In this document: positions 1 through 8,683 of the stretch, piece after piece
Layout of the letters: each line of letters starts with the position of its first letter
How positions within the stretch are numbered: position 1 is the first letter of the stretch
NCBI GenBank assembly: GCA_038530575.1
Contig: JBCBCP010000011.1
Span: 1 to 64,000 of the forward strand
Source of the DNA: JBCBCP01 sp038530575
Lineage (GTDB): Bacteria > Pseudomonadota > Alphaproteobacteria > Rhodobacterales > Rhodobacteraceae
Length of the DNA: 64,000 nucleotides
Direction of reading: 5' to 3'
Notes under the pieces: generated by a model
The model's input: the letters and a program-made list of their open reading frames with translations, nothing else
Told to the model about the DNA's origin: nothing
Databases searched by the model: none
Translations under genes and position numbers: made by a program

Positions 1-379
1 CGGACCCAGGGTTCGCGGCGTATTGATGCGACCAGATCGCGCCGCCTCCGTCGAACACGGTCAGGTGCGAGGCCACGGCCCGTCGCATGGGCGACACGAT
101 GGCCCGCGCCTCGGACAGGTCCTTCCACCGGTCGTCCTTCATCAGCATGGAGGCGCCGTAGATCTTGCCGCCGCGGTGCACCTGATAGGCCTTGCCCTTC
201 GCATCGCTCATCATCCAGCGCGCGTCGCGCCATGTGCGTTCGCAGGGCTTTCCGATCAGGCAGCGCTGGTCAAACACGCAGTCCATCACCACATAGCCGT
301 CTGACGCCAGCTCCGCTTCGGTAATGGCAAGCGCTGGACCCGCCAGCAGCGCAAGAGATATCGCCGCCAGCCTAACCAC
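1..379 (-). CDS. Small secreted protein of unknown function (3' end outside window)
   Basis: The frame is open from a GTG at 379 to the window edge. The product begins with a clear signal peptide (VVRLAAISLALLAGPALA, then ITEAE), so export to the periplasm is likely. The mature part is Cys-rich near its start (Cys at DCVF, RCLI and KPCE) and polar after that. I recognise no family. The start overlaps the stop of the upstream LivF-type ATPase gene by 8 bases, so it is probably translated with the transporter operon. The function is unknown and the C-terminus is not visible. Confidence 0.7.
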   Translation of the reverse strand, partial: MVRLAAISLALLAGPALAITEAELASDGYVVMDCVFDQRCLIGKPCERTWRDARWMMSDAKGKAYQVHRGGKIYGASMLMKDDRWKDLSEARAIVSPMRRAVASHLTVFDGGGAIWSHQYAANPGS

Positions 380-1193
380 CGAGGAAACTCCGGCGCACTT
401 CGGGATCGGCCAGCAGCTCCTTGCCCGTGCCGGTATAGGCGTTGCGCCCCTGCACAAGAACATAGCCCTTGTCGGCGATCTCCAGCGCCTGACGCGCGTT
501 CTGCTCCACCATCAGGATCGGGATGCCGGTGCGCGCCACCTCGATGATCCGGTCAAACAGCTCGTCCATCACGATGGGCGACACGCCCGCCGTCGGCTCG
601 TCCAGCATCAGTACCTTGGGCTGGGTCATCAGCGCCCGGCCGACCGCCACCTGCTGGCGCTGCCCGCCCGAAAGCTCGCCCGCGGGCTGGCGCCGCTTTT
701 CCTTCAGAATGGGGAACAGCTCATAGACCTGCGCCATCGTCTCGCGGTAGTCGTCCGTTCGGATGAACGCGCCCATCTCGAGGTTTTCTTCCACGCTGAG
801 CGAGGTGAAGATGTTCGAGGTCTGCGGCACGAAGCCCATGCCCTTGGCCACGCGGTCTTGCGGGCTAAGCGAGGTGATGTCCTCGCCGGCCAGCCGCACC
901 GAGCCTTGCCGCACGTTCAAAAGACCAAAGATTGCCTTCATCGCCGTGGATTTGCCCGCGCCGTTTGGGCCAACAATCACGGCGATCTCACCGGGTTCCA
1001 CTGCGACGGTGCAGTCATGCAGGATATCCGGGCCGCTGCCATAGCCGCCCGTCATCGTGTCGCCGATCAGGAACGCCTCGGCTGTGTTCATCGCGGCACC
1101 GGTGCCCGGCGCGGGCTGTAACGTGTTCTTGCCGTCCATCTTCGTTACCGACGCATCTTTGTTCCCGCGCCCGGAATAGGGATCGCCGCTCAT
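372..1193 (-). CDS. LivF-type ABC transporter ATP-binding protein
   Basis: This is the cytoplasmic ATPase of a branched-chain amino acid/organic acid type ABC importer. It has Walker A GPNGAGKST, signature LSGGQRQQ and Walker B VLMLDEPT, then the switch His region replaced by VEQNARQALEIAD as is usual in LivF. The protein is 273 residues, with an N-terminal extension of about 35 residues over a typical LivF. The first ATG is chosen because it forms an ATGA overlap with the upstream gene's stop. A start at residue 36 (MNTAEAFL) would give normal length. The substrate cannot be read from the sequence. Confidence 0.93.
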   Translation of the reverse strand: MSGDPYSGRGNKDASVTKMDGKNTLQPAPGTGAAMNTAEAFLIGDTMTGGYGSGPDILHDCTVAVEPGEIAVIVGPNGAGKSTAMKAIFGLLNVRQGSVRLAGEDITSLSPQDRVAKGMGFVPQTSNIFTSLSVEENLEMGAFIRTDDYRETMAQVYELFPILKEKRRQPAGELSGGQRQQVAVGRALMTQPKVLMLDEPTAGVSPIVMDELFDRIIEVARTGIPILMVEQNARQALEIADKGYVLVQGRNAYTGTGKELLADPEVRRSFLGG

Positions 1194-1726
1194 TTACGGC
1201 TAACCGTCTTCAGCAACGCCTCGTGGATCACAAGACGTTCCGGCGTCACGGCGGGTGGCGTGCTGGCGAGGCCGTAGTGGATGCTGGCCGCGACAATCGC
1301 TGAGGCGTCTGTCACTTCGACCGAGGTGATATAGGTGATCGTCTCTTCGCCAATCACGAAGGAGTATGAGCCCGTCAGGCTGTCCGCGCCGGGCAGTTTG
1401 GGCGCCTGCGCGCCATGGCCGATCATGTCGTCCGCGGTGTGTCCAAAGCTGGCGGCCTGCTGGCCAATGTAGTTTGACAGGAGGATCTCGGAGGTCAGCA
1501 CACCTGGCGATTGGTTCGGGTAGGTCACGACGGTGGCGTCGGCGTTCGGGTCATACTGGAAGTTGCCCGGAATGATTGCTCCAGCGTCGTCGGTGTAATC
1601 CAGCCAGACGAGGTCAACGTCGCACATCTGCGCAAAGCCGAGGTCCTGGCACGGCTCTTCCTGAGCTGTGGCGGGCAAGGCGATGAGGCTGAGGGCTGCT
1701 GCCAATAGTTTCATGTTCCGCGTCAT
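1190..1726 (-). CDS. Secreted protein of unknown function inside a Liv-type operon
   Basis: The product has 178 residues and a standard signal peptide (MTRNMKLLAAALSLIALPATA, cleavage near AQEEP). The mature protein has a Cys pair close to its N-terminus (PCQDL and MCDVD), a beta-rich middle and a C-terminal alpha-helical stretch. I recognise no domain. The gene lies between the two ABC ATPase genes and overlaps both by 4 bases (ATGA), which implies translational coupling and a role linked to the importer, perhaps as an accessory periplasmic factor. That role is inference from position only. Confidence 0.8.
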   Translation of the reverse strand: MTRNMKLLAAALSLIALPATAQEEPCQDLGFAQMCDVDLVWLDYTDDAGAIIPGNFQYDPNADATVVTYPNQSPGVLTSEILLSNYIGQQAASFGHTADDMIGHGAQAPKLPGADSLTGSYSFVIGEETITYITSVEVTDASAIVAASIHYGLASTPPAVTPERLVIHEALLKTVSRK

Positions 1727-2505
1727 GCGCCCACCTTGTCCCTGTTCTTCAGGCCGGTGCCCAGATAGGCTTCGATCACCTGCTCGTTTGCCTTGATCTC
1801 GGCGAGGCTGCCTTCGGCCAAAACGCGCCCTTCGGCCATGCAGATCACCGGGCCGCAGATCTTGCCGATGAAATCCATGTCATGCTCGATCACGACAAAG
1901 GTGTAATCGCGTTCCTTGTTCAGGCGCAGGATCGCGTCGCCGATCACATTGAGAAGGGTGCGGTTCACACCCGCACCTACCTCGTCCAGAAACACGATGC
2001 GCGCATCGACCATCATCGTGCGGCCTAGCTCGAGCAGCTTTTTCTGCCCGCCAGAGACTTGGCCCGCTTTGTGATCGGCCAGATGTTCGATCGTCAGGAA
2101 CTCCAACACCTCGTCGGCCTTGGCGCGCAGCGCGCGTTCCTCGTCCGCGATGCGCTTGCGCCCGAACCAGGTGTTCCATAGCGTCTCGCCGCTTTGCGTG
2201 CCGGGCACCATCATCAGATTCTCGCGGCAGGTCATGCTGGGAAACTCATGCGCGATCTGGAACGTCCGCAAGAGCCCCTTGTGAAACAGCGTGTGCGGCG
2301 GCAGGCCGGTGATGTCTTCGCCCATCATCGTGACGCGGCCCGATGTGGGCGGCAAAACCCCCGCGATCACATTAAAGAGCGTGGTTTTGCCCGCGCCATT
2401 GGGTCCGATCAGGCCCGTGATCGAGCGTTCCTCGATCCGCAGGCTTGCGCCGTCCACAGCGTGAAAGCCGCCAAAATGTTTGTGCAAGTCGTCGACGACG
2501 ATCAT
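1723..2505 (-). CDS. LivG-type ABC transporter ATP-binding protein
   Basis: This is the second cytoplasmic ATPase of the importer. It has Walker A GPNGAGKTT, signature VSGGQKKL and a Walker B region IVFLDEVGAGV followed by VVIEHDMDF. The Walker B differs from the usual LDEPTAGL by having Val-Gly in place of Pro-Thr. The catalytic Glu and switch His are kept. I place the start at the ATG at 2505 because a strong ribosome-binding site (GGGGGTGAG) precedes it; an in-frame TTG at 2547 has none. It is preceded by the substrate-binding-protein gene and an intergenic hairpin. Confidence 0.92.
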   Translation of the reverse strand: MIVVDDLHKHFGGFHAVDGASLRIEERSITGLIGPNGAGKTTLFNVIAGVLPPTSGRVTMMGEDITGLPPHTLFHKGLLRTFQIAHEFPSMTCRENLMMVPGTQSGETLWNTWFGRKRIADEERALRAKADEVLEFLTIEHLADHKAGQVSGGQKKLLELGRTMMVDARIVFLDEVGAGVNRTLLNVIGDAILRLNKERDYTFVVIEHDMDFIGKICGPVICMAEGRVLAEGSLAEIKANEQVIEAYLGTGLKNRDKVGA

Positions 2506-2551
2506 CGTCTCACCCCCTGGCGCCGCCTCAAGGCGGTTCTTGTCCAAGTCA

Positions 2552-2580
2552 AACGGCCCGAGGTGCTCCCCCGGGCCGTT
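2552..2580 (-). promoter_or_regulatory. Intergenic hairpin after the binding-protein gene
   Basis: A perfect 9-bp inverted repeat (AACGGCCCG / CGGGCCGTT, 11-base loop) lies between the substrate-binding-protein stop and the LivG-type gene. No T-run follows it, so it is more likely an mRNA-stabilising or attenuating stem than a full terminator. Such stems after binding-protein genes usually allow excess binding protein over membrane parts. Confidence 0.55.
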
Positions 2581-2599
2581 CGCGTTTCAGGCCGGAGCC

Positions 2600-3796
2600 T
2601 TAGCGATATTTTGCCGTGGTGATTGCGCCGCCTTCGACGACGATCTGGCGGTAGTTGCCTGCGCTTTCGCCGGGGCCGATCAGCTCAACCGCGGTGGCGC
2701 CGACATAGTCGATGTCGATGCCCGCGGAGATCAGAGCGAGGCCAGCGGCCAGCTGACCCGGAAAGATCTTGATGCCCGGGGCGTTGGCGACATCCATCAC
2801 CTTGTCCTTGTAGGCCGCGCTGTCCTTGGAGCCTGCAGCCTGCATCGCCAGCATGATCAGCGCTGCGGCGTCATAGGCTTCAGGCGTGAAGGGCGAGCTT
2901 GCATCGAACGCGCCGCCCACCATGTCAGTGAACATCGCCGCGCCCGCGCTGTTGGTGCCCGGGTGCTGACCGGTGGAGCCGTCAATCTCGGAGCCGAAGT
3001 TCTCTTCGAGCTTTGCGCCGATCATGCCGTCGGGGAAGTGGAACGTGTCAAACGCGCCGGTGTCGAGCGCTGCACGCACGATGCCGCTGCCGCCCTGGTC
3101 CACATAGCCCGCAACAACCAGACGCTCACCGCCTGCCGCGGCCAGCGCGCCGACTTCAGCCGAATAGTCCGCCTTGCCGTCTTCATGCGCTGCGTTGATG
3201 GTCACGGTGCCGCCTGCGGCTTCGAAGGCCGCCTGGAAGCTGTCGGCCAGACCCTTGCCGTAGTCGTTGTTGGTGTAGGTCACCGCAACTTCGGTGATGC
3301 CTTCTTCCATCAGCACTTCGGTCATCACGACGCCCTGGCGCGCGTCGGACGGCGCGGTGCGGAAGAACAGGCCTTCATCTTCACCGCCGGTGTGGCTCAG
3401 GCCCGGCGACGTGGCCGAGGGCGAGATCATGACGACGCCGTTTGCAACGGCCACGTTGTTCAGGATCGCGCCGGTCACGCCGGAGCAGTCAGCGCCCATG
3501 ATGCCATCAACGCCGTCTGCCGTGATCAGACGCTCGGCTGCAGCGGTCGCCGCGCCCGCGTCGATGCAGGTGCTGTCCGCACGCACGGACATGACCGACG
3601 CGCCGCCCAGCAGGAGGCCGCTTTCGGTGACTTCAGCCATGGCCAACTCCGCGCCGTCCGCCATCGACGGTGTCAGCGATTCAATCGGGCCGGTGAAGCC
3701 GAGGATCACGCCGATCTTCACTTCGGAATGGCCATCGGCCAGCGCCCCGGTCGCAAGCAAGGCGGCAGTGGCCGCACCGGTCATCAGTTTTTTCAT
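2600..3796 (-). CDS. Liv-type ABC transporter periplasmic substrate-binding protein
   Basis: The product has 398 residues with a signal peptide (MKKLMTGAATAALLATGALA) and then the type I periplasmic binding fold of the LivJ/LivK family. It starts with VKIGVILGFTGPIES, continues with SPSATSPGLS and a TYTNNDYGKGLADSF segment, and matches the family's usual length. It should capture the substrate in the periplasm for the ATPases encoded just downstream. A good ribosome-binding site (AGGGAGA) precedes the ATG. The ligand is not predictable here; amino acids, amides or short organic acids are all seen in this family. Confidence 0.93.
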   Translation of the reverse strand: MKKLMTGAATAALLATGALADGHSEVKIGVILGFTGPIESLTPSMADGAELAMAEVTESGLLLGGASVMSVRADSTCIDAGAATAAAERLITADGVDGIMGADCSGVTGAILNNVAVANGVVMISPSATSPGLSHTGGEDEGLFFRTAPSDARQGVVMTEVLMEEGITEVAVTYTNNDYGKGLADSFQAAFEAAGGTVTINAAHEDGKADYSAEVGALAAAGGERLVVAGYVDQGGSGIVRAALDTGAFDTFHFPDGMIGAKLEENFGSEIDGSTGQHPGTNSAGAAMFTDMVGGAFDASSPFTPEAYDAAALIMLAMQAAGSKDSAAYKDKVMDVANAPGIKIFPGQLAAGLALISAGIDIDYVGATAVELIGPGESAGNYRQIVVEGGAITTAKYR

Positions 3797-3950
3797 GTTT
3801 CGTCTCCCTGTGACGTTTTTTCTGGCACAGAGGGTAGGGCTGGCATGTGGAAAAGAAAAGCGAAATTGGATGGTCTATATCGGGTCTTCGTGATTGGACC
3901 CGCCGCCGTCTCGCGCCTAGGTTATGTTCATCGGACAAAGGAGACGAACG

Positions 3951-5036
3951 ATGCGTTTTTTCGCCTGCCTTATCGCTTTCTTGCCTGTGCCCGCCGCCGC
4001 ACTGGAGATTGCCGGACAAGATGTAACCGTAACGCCGGTGGTCACCGGGCTGGATCAGCCCTGGGGCGTGGCGCAGATGCCGGATGGCGGTCTGCTGATC
4101 ACTGATCGAGGCGGCGCGTTGGTCCTGTCTCAGGAAGGTGCCCTGCGCGAGGTCGCAGGCGCCCCCCGTGTCGCAGCGCGCGGGCAGGGAGGGCTCCTTG
4201 ACGTTACACTCGCGCGCGATTTCGCCACGTCGCGCACGCTTTGGCTGACCTATTCCAAACCGCAGCGCGGCGGGGCTGGCACGGCGCTTGCCGCGGCCGA
4301 GCTGAGCGCTGATGGCACGCGGCTGGAAAACCTGCGGGATCTTTTCGTGTCGGCCCGCGGCTCAAGTGGCGGACGTCACTTCGGCTCTCGCGTCGTCGAG
4401 GGGGCGGACGGAATGCTTTATGTGACGACAGGTGATCGCGGCGATCGCCCATCGGCGCAGGACCGCAGTAACCACAACGGCGCCGTCATCCGTGTGACGC
4501 GTGACGGGAAGGTGCCAGCAGATAATCCCTTTGTCGGCCAGAATGGCGTCCAGCCGCATATCTGGTCCTACGGGCACCGCAACCCGCAAGGCGCGGGCCT
4601 TGATGCATCGGGCAATCTCTGGACGGCCGAACATGGTGCGCGCGGCGGCGATGAGGTCAACCTCGTACAAAAAGGCGGCAACTTTGGTTGGCCGGTGATT
4701 TCCTATGGCGTGCATTATTCTGGCCGACGCATCGGCGAGGGAACCACCAAGACGGGCATGCAACAACCCGCGTTCTTCTGGGATCCGTCGATCGCCCCAT
4801 CAGGTCTGATGGTCTATCAAGGTGCGATGTTTCCTGAGCTGCGCGGCCAGATGTTTGTCGGCTCACTCAAATTCGATTACATCTCGCGCCTTCAGATCAG
4901 CGGCACATCGGCACGGGAAGTGGAGCGTATTTCCGGTGAGCAGACGCTGCGCGTGCGCGACATTGTCGAGGCCCCGGATGGATCGATCCTCTTCATCTCC
5001 GTCGGGGACGGTGCCGTCTATCGCATCACACGCTGA
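3951..5036 (+). CDS. PQQ-dependent sugar dehydrogenase family protein (aldose/sorbosone type)
   Basis: The product is a secreted six-bladed beta-propeller of the soluble glucose/sorbosone dehydrogenase family. It has a signal peptide (MRFFACLIAFLPVPAAALE), the early DQPWGVAQMPDGG strand, the GGRHFGSR segment with the expected active-site His, and the diagnostic GHRNPQG and TAEHGARGGDEVN motifs. The family oxidises aldose sugars in the periplasm using PQQ. The ATG at 3951 is chosen over an in-frame upstream ATG at 3924 because AAAGGAGA precedes it and it starts directly at the signal peptide. It is divergent from the binding-protein gene and appears monocistronic. No PQQ synthesis genes are in the window. 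Confidence 0.9.
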   Translation: MRFFACLIAFLPVPAAALEIAGQDVTVTPVVTGLDQPWGVAQMPDGGLLITDRGGALVLSQEGALREVAGAPRVAARGQGGLLDVTLARDFATSRTLWLTYSKPQRGGAGTALAAAELSADGTRLENLRDLFVSARGSSGGRHFGSRVVEGADGMLYVTTGDRGDRPSAQDRSNHNGAVIRVTRDGKVPADNPFVGQNGVQPHIWSYGHRNPQGAGLDASGNLWTAEHGARGGDEVNLVQKGGNFGWPVISYGVHYSGRRIGEGTTKTGMQQPAFFWDPSIAPSGLMVYQGAMFPELRGQMFVGSLKFDYISRLQISGTSAREVERISGEQTLRVRDIVEAPDGSILFISVGDGAVYRITR

Positions 5037-5057
5037 TCTCCAGCGCGTCCGTCGTTC

Positions 5058-5136
5058 CCTTCACTTTGCAAATTAAACCTCCTGGGCTCTGGGGGCAGAG
5101 CCCCCAGATGGTCGCCGCCGAAAGGCGGCGAAACCC
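5058..5136 (+). repeat. Dispersed GC-rich hairpin repeat, copy 1
   Basis: The element runs CTTCACTTTGCAAATTAAAC, then a palindrome GGGGGCAGAGCCCCC, then a second hairpin CGCCGCCGAAAGGCGGCG. It fills the gap between two convergent genes and could serve both as a terminator. Two further copies with the same order of parts lie at 51126-51200 and 52424-52470. Confidence 0.75.
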
Positions 5137-5137
5137 C

Positions 5138-6124
5138 TCATATGGAAAGGCGCGTCGCGTGACTTCCGCGTTCGCGGTAGGGCGTTGTATCGTAATGCGA
5201 CCGGTAACACTTGGAAAAGTGCGAGGGTGAGGCAAAGCCGCAGGCCAGCGCCACGTTGATCACGCTCATATCCGTCTGCATCAGCAAGTTCCGCGCCTTC
5301 TGCAGGCGAAGCTCCATGTAATACCGCTTGGGCGAGCGGTTCAGGTAGCGGCGGAACAGCCGTTCAAGCTGCCGTGTGCTCATGCCCACGTCCTTGGCCA
5401 GAATTGACGGGCTGATCGGCTCCTCGATGTTTTGCTCCATGATCTGGATGACCTGGCTCAGCTTGGGATGGCGCACGCCGATGCGGGTCGGCACGGACAG
5501 TCGCTGCGTGTCCTGATCGGTGCGGATTGCCGAATAGATCAACTGGTCGGCAACCGCGTTGGCGAGCTCTTCTCCATGACCGTCGGCAATAAGCTTCAGC
5601 ATCAAGTCAATGGACGAGGTCCCGCCCGCGGTCGTAACCCGGTTGCCGTCCACCACAAATACCGATTTCGTCAGCTCAACTTCCGGGAACTCTTCCGCAA
5701 AGCTGTCCTGGTTTTCCCAGTGGATCGTTGCCTTCTTGCCGTCGAGCAATCCCGCCTTGGCGAGCGTGAAACCCGCGGTACACAGGCCGGCCACTTGCAC
5801 GCCTTTGCGGGCCTCGCGACGCAGCCATGCCAGCAACTTTTTGGTTGTCGCGCTTTGCACGTCGATACCGCCGCAGATCATGATCACGTCATCGCGGCCA
5901 ACCTCATCAAGGTCACTGTCCAGCTTGAAGACTGCGCCGGAGGAAGCGGCCGCGTATTCGCCACCCTCACCAATGACCCGCCATTCATATAGCGTTTTGC
6001 CCGCCATCCGGTTTGCAATGCGCAAACTCTCCTGAGCGGCCGCAAAACACAGCATCGTAAAGTTATCGAGGAGCACAAAGACAAACCGCTGGGGTTTGTC
6101 GTCCGGGGCAGGGGTCGTGGCCAT
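5138..6124 (-). CDS. GlxA-family transcriptional regulator (DJ-1/PfpI domain plus AraC-type HTH)
   Basis: The product has 328 residues. The first ~190 form a DJ-1/PfpI-like domain (RFVFVLLDNFTMLCFAAA, and AGLCTAGFTLAKAG with the nucleophile-elbow Cys). The C-terminal ~100 are an AraC-type double helix-turn-helix ending ACGFASPSHFSKCYRSHYD. The overall layout matches GbdR/ArgR/CdhR-like activators that control betaine, carnitine or arginine catabolism, but the target is not evident here. The ATG at 6124 has AAAGAGACC ahead of it and removes an Arg-rich, unconserved leader. It is transcribed divergently from the DAHP synthase gene, with a 206-base shared promoter region. Confidence 0.9.
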   Translation of the reverse strand: MATTPAPDDKPQRFVFVLLDNFTMLCFAAAQESLRIANRMAGKTLYEWRVIGEGGEYAAASSGAVFKLDSDLDEVGRDDVIMICGGIDVQSATTKKLLAWLRREARKGVQVAGLCTAGFTLAKAGLLDGKKATIHWENQDSFAEEFPEVELTKSVFVVDGNRVTTAGGTSSIDLMLKLIADGHGEELANAVADQLIYSAIRTDQDTQRLSVPTRIGVRHPKLSQVIQIMEQNIEEPISPSILAKDVGMSTRQLERLFRRYLNRSPKRYYMELRLQKARNLLMQTDMSVINVALACGFASPSHFSKCYRSHYDTTPYRERGSHATRLSI

Positions 6125-6259
6125 CACGGTCTCTTTGTTTGCGCCTCTTGGCGGGCGCTGGTGGCGGGGTCGCAGCCTAGCGTAACGCCGGATCACTGCA
6201 CGCCCATTGAACACGCGTCAAGGGGGCACAAATCCCATATGGTCACCCGGTAACGCTTT

Positions 6260-6269
6260 TTGTATACAA
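6260..6269. promoter_or_regulatory. Perfect palindrome TTGTATACAA ahead of DAHP synthase
   Basis: The 10-bp palindrome fits the TNGT-NN-ACNA pattern typical of FadR-type GntR operators. It lies 61 bases upstream of the DAHP synthase ATG, in the divergent promoter region. It could be an operator, or its TATA part could be a -10 element. No GntR gene is in the window. Confidence 0.35.
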
Positions 6270-6330
6270 GCACGCGGCGCGCGGGAACGGGGCGCCCAAA
6301 GCAGTGCCACTTTTGCGAAAGAGCGATCAG

Positions 6331-7701
6331 ATGACCGAATGGTCCAAATCCGACTGGCGCGCCAAGCCGCGCATCCAGATGCCCGAATACACCGACGCAG
6401 GCGCGCTCGCGCGCGCTGAAGCGCAACTCTCGCAGTATCCTCCGCTCGTTTTTGCGGGCGAGGCGCGCCGGCTGAAGGCACAGCTGGCCGCGGCCAGCCG
6501 CGGGGATGCATTCTTGCTTCAGGGCGGAGACTGCGCAGAGAGCTTTGAGCAGTTCAGCGCGGACGGCATCCGCGACACGTTCAAGGTCATGTTGCAGATG
6601 GCAATGGTTCTGACCTATGGCGCCAAGGTGCCGGTGGTCAAAGTCGGACGCATGGCCGGCCAGTTCGCCAAACCACGCTCTGCACCTACCGAAGTCATCG
6701 ACGGAGTTGAGTTGCCCAGCTACCGCGGCGACATCATCAACGAGTTGGCTTTCACCCCGGAAGCGCGCATTCCCGACCCCGCCAAGATGCTGCAGGCCTA
6801 CACACAAGCGGCTGCAACGCTGAACCTTTTGCGGGCGTTCTCCACTGGCGGGTTTGCGGATATGAACCGCGTGCATTCTTGGACCCTCGGTTACACCGAC
6901 GCCGAAGAGATGCAGCGCTACAGCGAGATCGCAAACCGGATTCAGGACACCATCGACTTTATGTCGGCTGCGGGCATCGACGCGAACACAACCCACGAAT
7001 TCTCTACGGTTGAGTTTTACACCAGCCATGAATCGCTGCTTCTGGAGTATGAGGAGGCGCTGACGCGTGTCGATTCGACTTCCGGAAAATGGCTTGCAGG
7101 GTCTGGTCATATGATCTGGATCGGAGACCGCACGCGTCAGCCGGATGGCGCGCATGTTGAGTTCGCTCGCGGCGTTCAAAACCCCATCGGATTGAAGTGC
7201 GGACCTTCTATGGATGTAAGCGATCTCAAGCGGTTGCTGGCCACGCTTAATCCTGAAAACGAGGCGGGCCGGCTGACCTTGATCGCGCGCTTCGGCGCTG
7301 GCAAGGTCGGGGATCACTTGCCCAAGCTGATCCGCGCAGTTGAAGAAGAAGGCGCGAACGTCCTTTGGACCTGCGACCCGATGCACGGCAACACGATCAA
7401 GTCGTCAACCGGCTACAAGACACGACCGTTTGACAGCGTCTTGCGCGAGGTGCGCGAGTTTTTCGGCGTGCACAATGTGGAAGGGACTGTGCCGGGCGGC
7501 GTGCACTTCGAGATGACGGGTGCCGATGTGACCGAATGCACAGGCGGGGTCCGCGCGGTCAGTGAAGAGGACCTGTCCGACCGGTATCACACTGCCTGCG
7601 ATCCACGCTTGAACGCGTCCCAATCGCTCGAGCTGGCATTTTTGGTTGCGGAAGAGTTGTCTGATTTCCGGACGTCGCGGAACCAGCGCGCGGCCAGCTA
7701 G
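6331..7701 (+). CDS. Class II 3-deoxy-7-phosphoheptulonate synthase (DAHP synthase)
   Basis: The enzyme condenses phosphoenolpyruvate and erythrose 4-phosphate in the first step of the shikimate pathway. The 456-residue product shows class II (plant/Mycobacterium type) motifs: FLLQGGDCAESF near residue 60, PVVKVGRMAGQFAKPRS, SHESLLLEYE, MIWIGDRTRQ, the NPIGLKCGP segment, and CDPMHGNTI. The start at 6331 is chosen because it follows AAAGAG at good spacing. A second shikimate gene, aroQ, sits far away at 60.0 kb. It is convergent with the PAS protein gene across a hairpin terminator. Confidence 0.96.
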   Translation: MTEWSKSDWRAKPRIQMPEYTDAGALARAEAQLSQYPPLVFAGEARRLKAQLAAASRGDAFLLQGGDCAESFEQFSADGIRDTFKVMLQMAMVLTYGAKVPVVKVGRMAGQFAKPRSAPTEVIDGVELPSYRGDIINELAFTPEARIPDPAKMLQAYTQAAATLNLLRAFSTGGFADMNRVHSWTLGYTDAEEMQRYSEIANRIQDTIDFMSAAGIDANTTHEFSTVEFYTSHESLLLEYEEALTRVDSTSGKWLAGSGHMIWIGDRTRQPDGAHVEFARGVQNPIGLKCGPSMDVSDLKRLLATLNPENEAGRLTLIARFGAGKVGDHLPKLIRAVEEEGANVLWTCDPMHGNTIKSSTGYKTRPFDSVLREVREFFGVHNVEGTVPGGVHFEMTGADVTECTGGVRAVSEEDLSDRYHTACDPRLNASQSLELAFLVAEELSDFRTSRNQRAAS

Positions 7702-7705
7702 ATAA

Positions 7706-7730
7706 GGTGGGGCATGGCGCCCCGCCTCTT
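7706..7730. terminator. Likely bidirectional terminator
   Basis: An 8-bp stem GGTGGGGC / GCCCCGCC (one G-T pair) with a 5-base loop is followed by TCTTTGTCTT on the plus strand. It lies in the 34-base gap between the convergent DAHP synthase and PAS protein genes and probably ends both transcripts. Confidence 0.65.
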
Positions 7731-7735
7731 TGTCT

Positions 7736-8428
7736 TCAATCTGCGTCTTTAACGAGTCGCAGATACGGAACTTTGGTTTTCTGGGTCCGGCCGCCAAAGG
7801 TCTCGGCCTTTTCGGCGAAACCGCTGGCCGGGGCCCGATCGACAAACGACGGCTCTTGCGGCCTGACCGGAAGACTAGCCGGTGCAGCGATACCTTTGAC
7901 ATCTGCACCAAGTACATCAAACCTGCGGGGATTACGGCCAATTTCTCCGCGCGCGACAAGGCAACCAAGCGCCCGCGTTACATCGCCAAAGTCGCTCTTC
8001 AGAGGTAGCAGCAGCATCCGAGCCTCAAGCCGGGGGCGCTTGACGGCCTCATCCGACGACAGGCGCAATTCGCAGGATGCGGGCCTGGTAAACACTTCTT
8101 CGAGGGCGTCGGTCACGCGGCGGCGGCCGTCGGGGGCAATAAAGGCGGTGATGGGCATGCCGCGCACTTCCATCCCCATCAGATCGCCGAGGTGGGATCC
8201 CGCGATGCGAATGCGCGCCATGCCCGGTGCAATACGTTCAAGGATAAACGTGTACTCGAGGGCCGACTCGATTCCACGCGGATCAATCTCTGACCTTTTG
8301 GGCATCAACCGCAGGCCGCGAAGGTCGTCCCAGTAGGCTTCGACCTGCGACAGAGCAGAGAAATTCGTGTCATGCGCGAAATCTGACATTGTGACCACAG
8401 TCTGATTTGGATCGGCGGGGAAGTCCAT
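7736..8428 (-). CDS. PAS_5 family PAS domain protein
   Basis: The family is alphaproteobacterial. The core (about residues 15-160) contains LSQVEAYWDDLRG, MPKRSEIDPRGIE, YTFILERIAPGMARIRIAGS, and LMGMEVRGMPITAFI, which are the conserved PAS_5 segments. The C-terminal ~70 residues are low-complexity and Pro/Ala-rich. There is no output domain, so it probably works by protein contact or in cis with a partner. The start is uncertain: an in-frame TTG at 8446 and an ATG giving MSDFAHD are alternatives to the ATG used here. It is divergent from yicC, with no obvious operator in the gap. Confidence 0.85.
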   Translation of the reverse strand: MDFPADPNQTVVTMSDFAHDTNFSALSQVEAYWDDLRGLRLMPKRSEIDPRGIESALEYTFILERIAPGMARIRIAGSHLGDLMGMEVRGMPITAFIAPDGRRRVTDALEEVFTRPASCELRLSSDEAVKRPRLEARMLLLPLKSDFGDVTRALGCLVARGEIGRNPRRFDVLGADVKGIAAPASLPVRPQEPSFVDRAPASGFAEKAETFGGRTQKTKVPYLRLVKDAD

Positions 8429-8683
8429 GTCTTTCACCACTTTCAATACGTTAACTCACAAAACAGACCCTGGATTCAATCAGAGGCTGTGCGCGTTCAA
8501 GGAGGGTCAATCTCCGACTGCGCGACTTGAGACAAAGATATCGCAAATGCTGTCCAAATTGCCGAAAACCTTTCCAAATGGTTAATGACGTAAGGCGCAT
8601 GGGGCGTGATTCCGCGGTTGCCGCGACTGGGCGCGCCGATTAAGCCCGGGGTCATGACAGCACGTGATGTACCGCCCGTATTG

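Noticed and set aside
2480..4105. Long plus-strand open frame opposite the binding-protein gene
   Set aside because: It is antisense to a clear Liv-type binding protein with signal peptide and ribosome-binding site. Its product is His/Arg/Gly-rich with no family resemblance, as expected of a GC-rich shadow.
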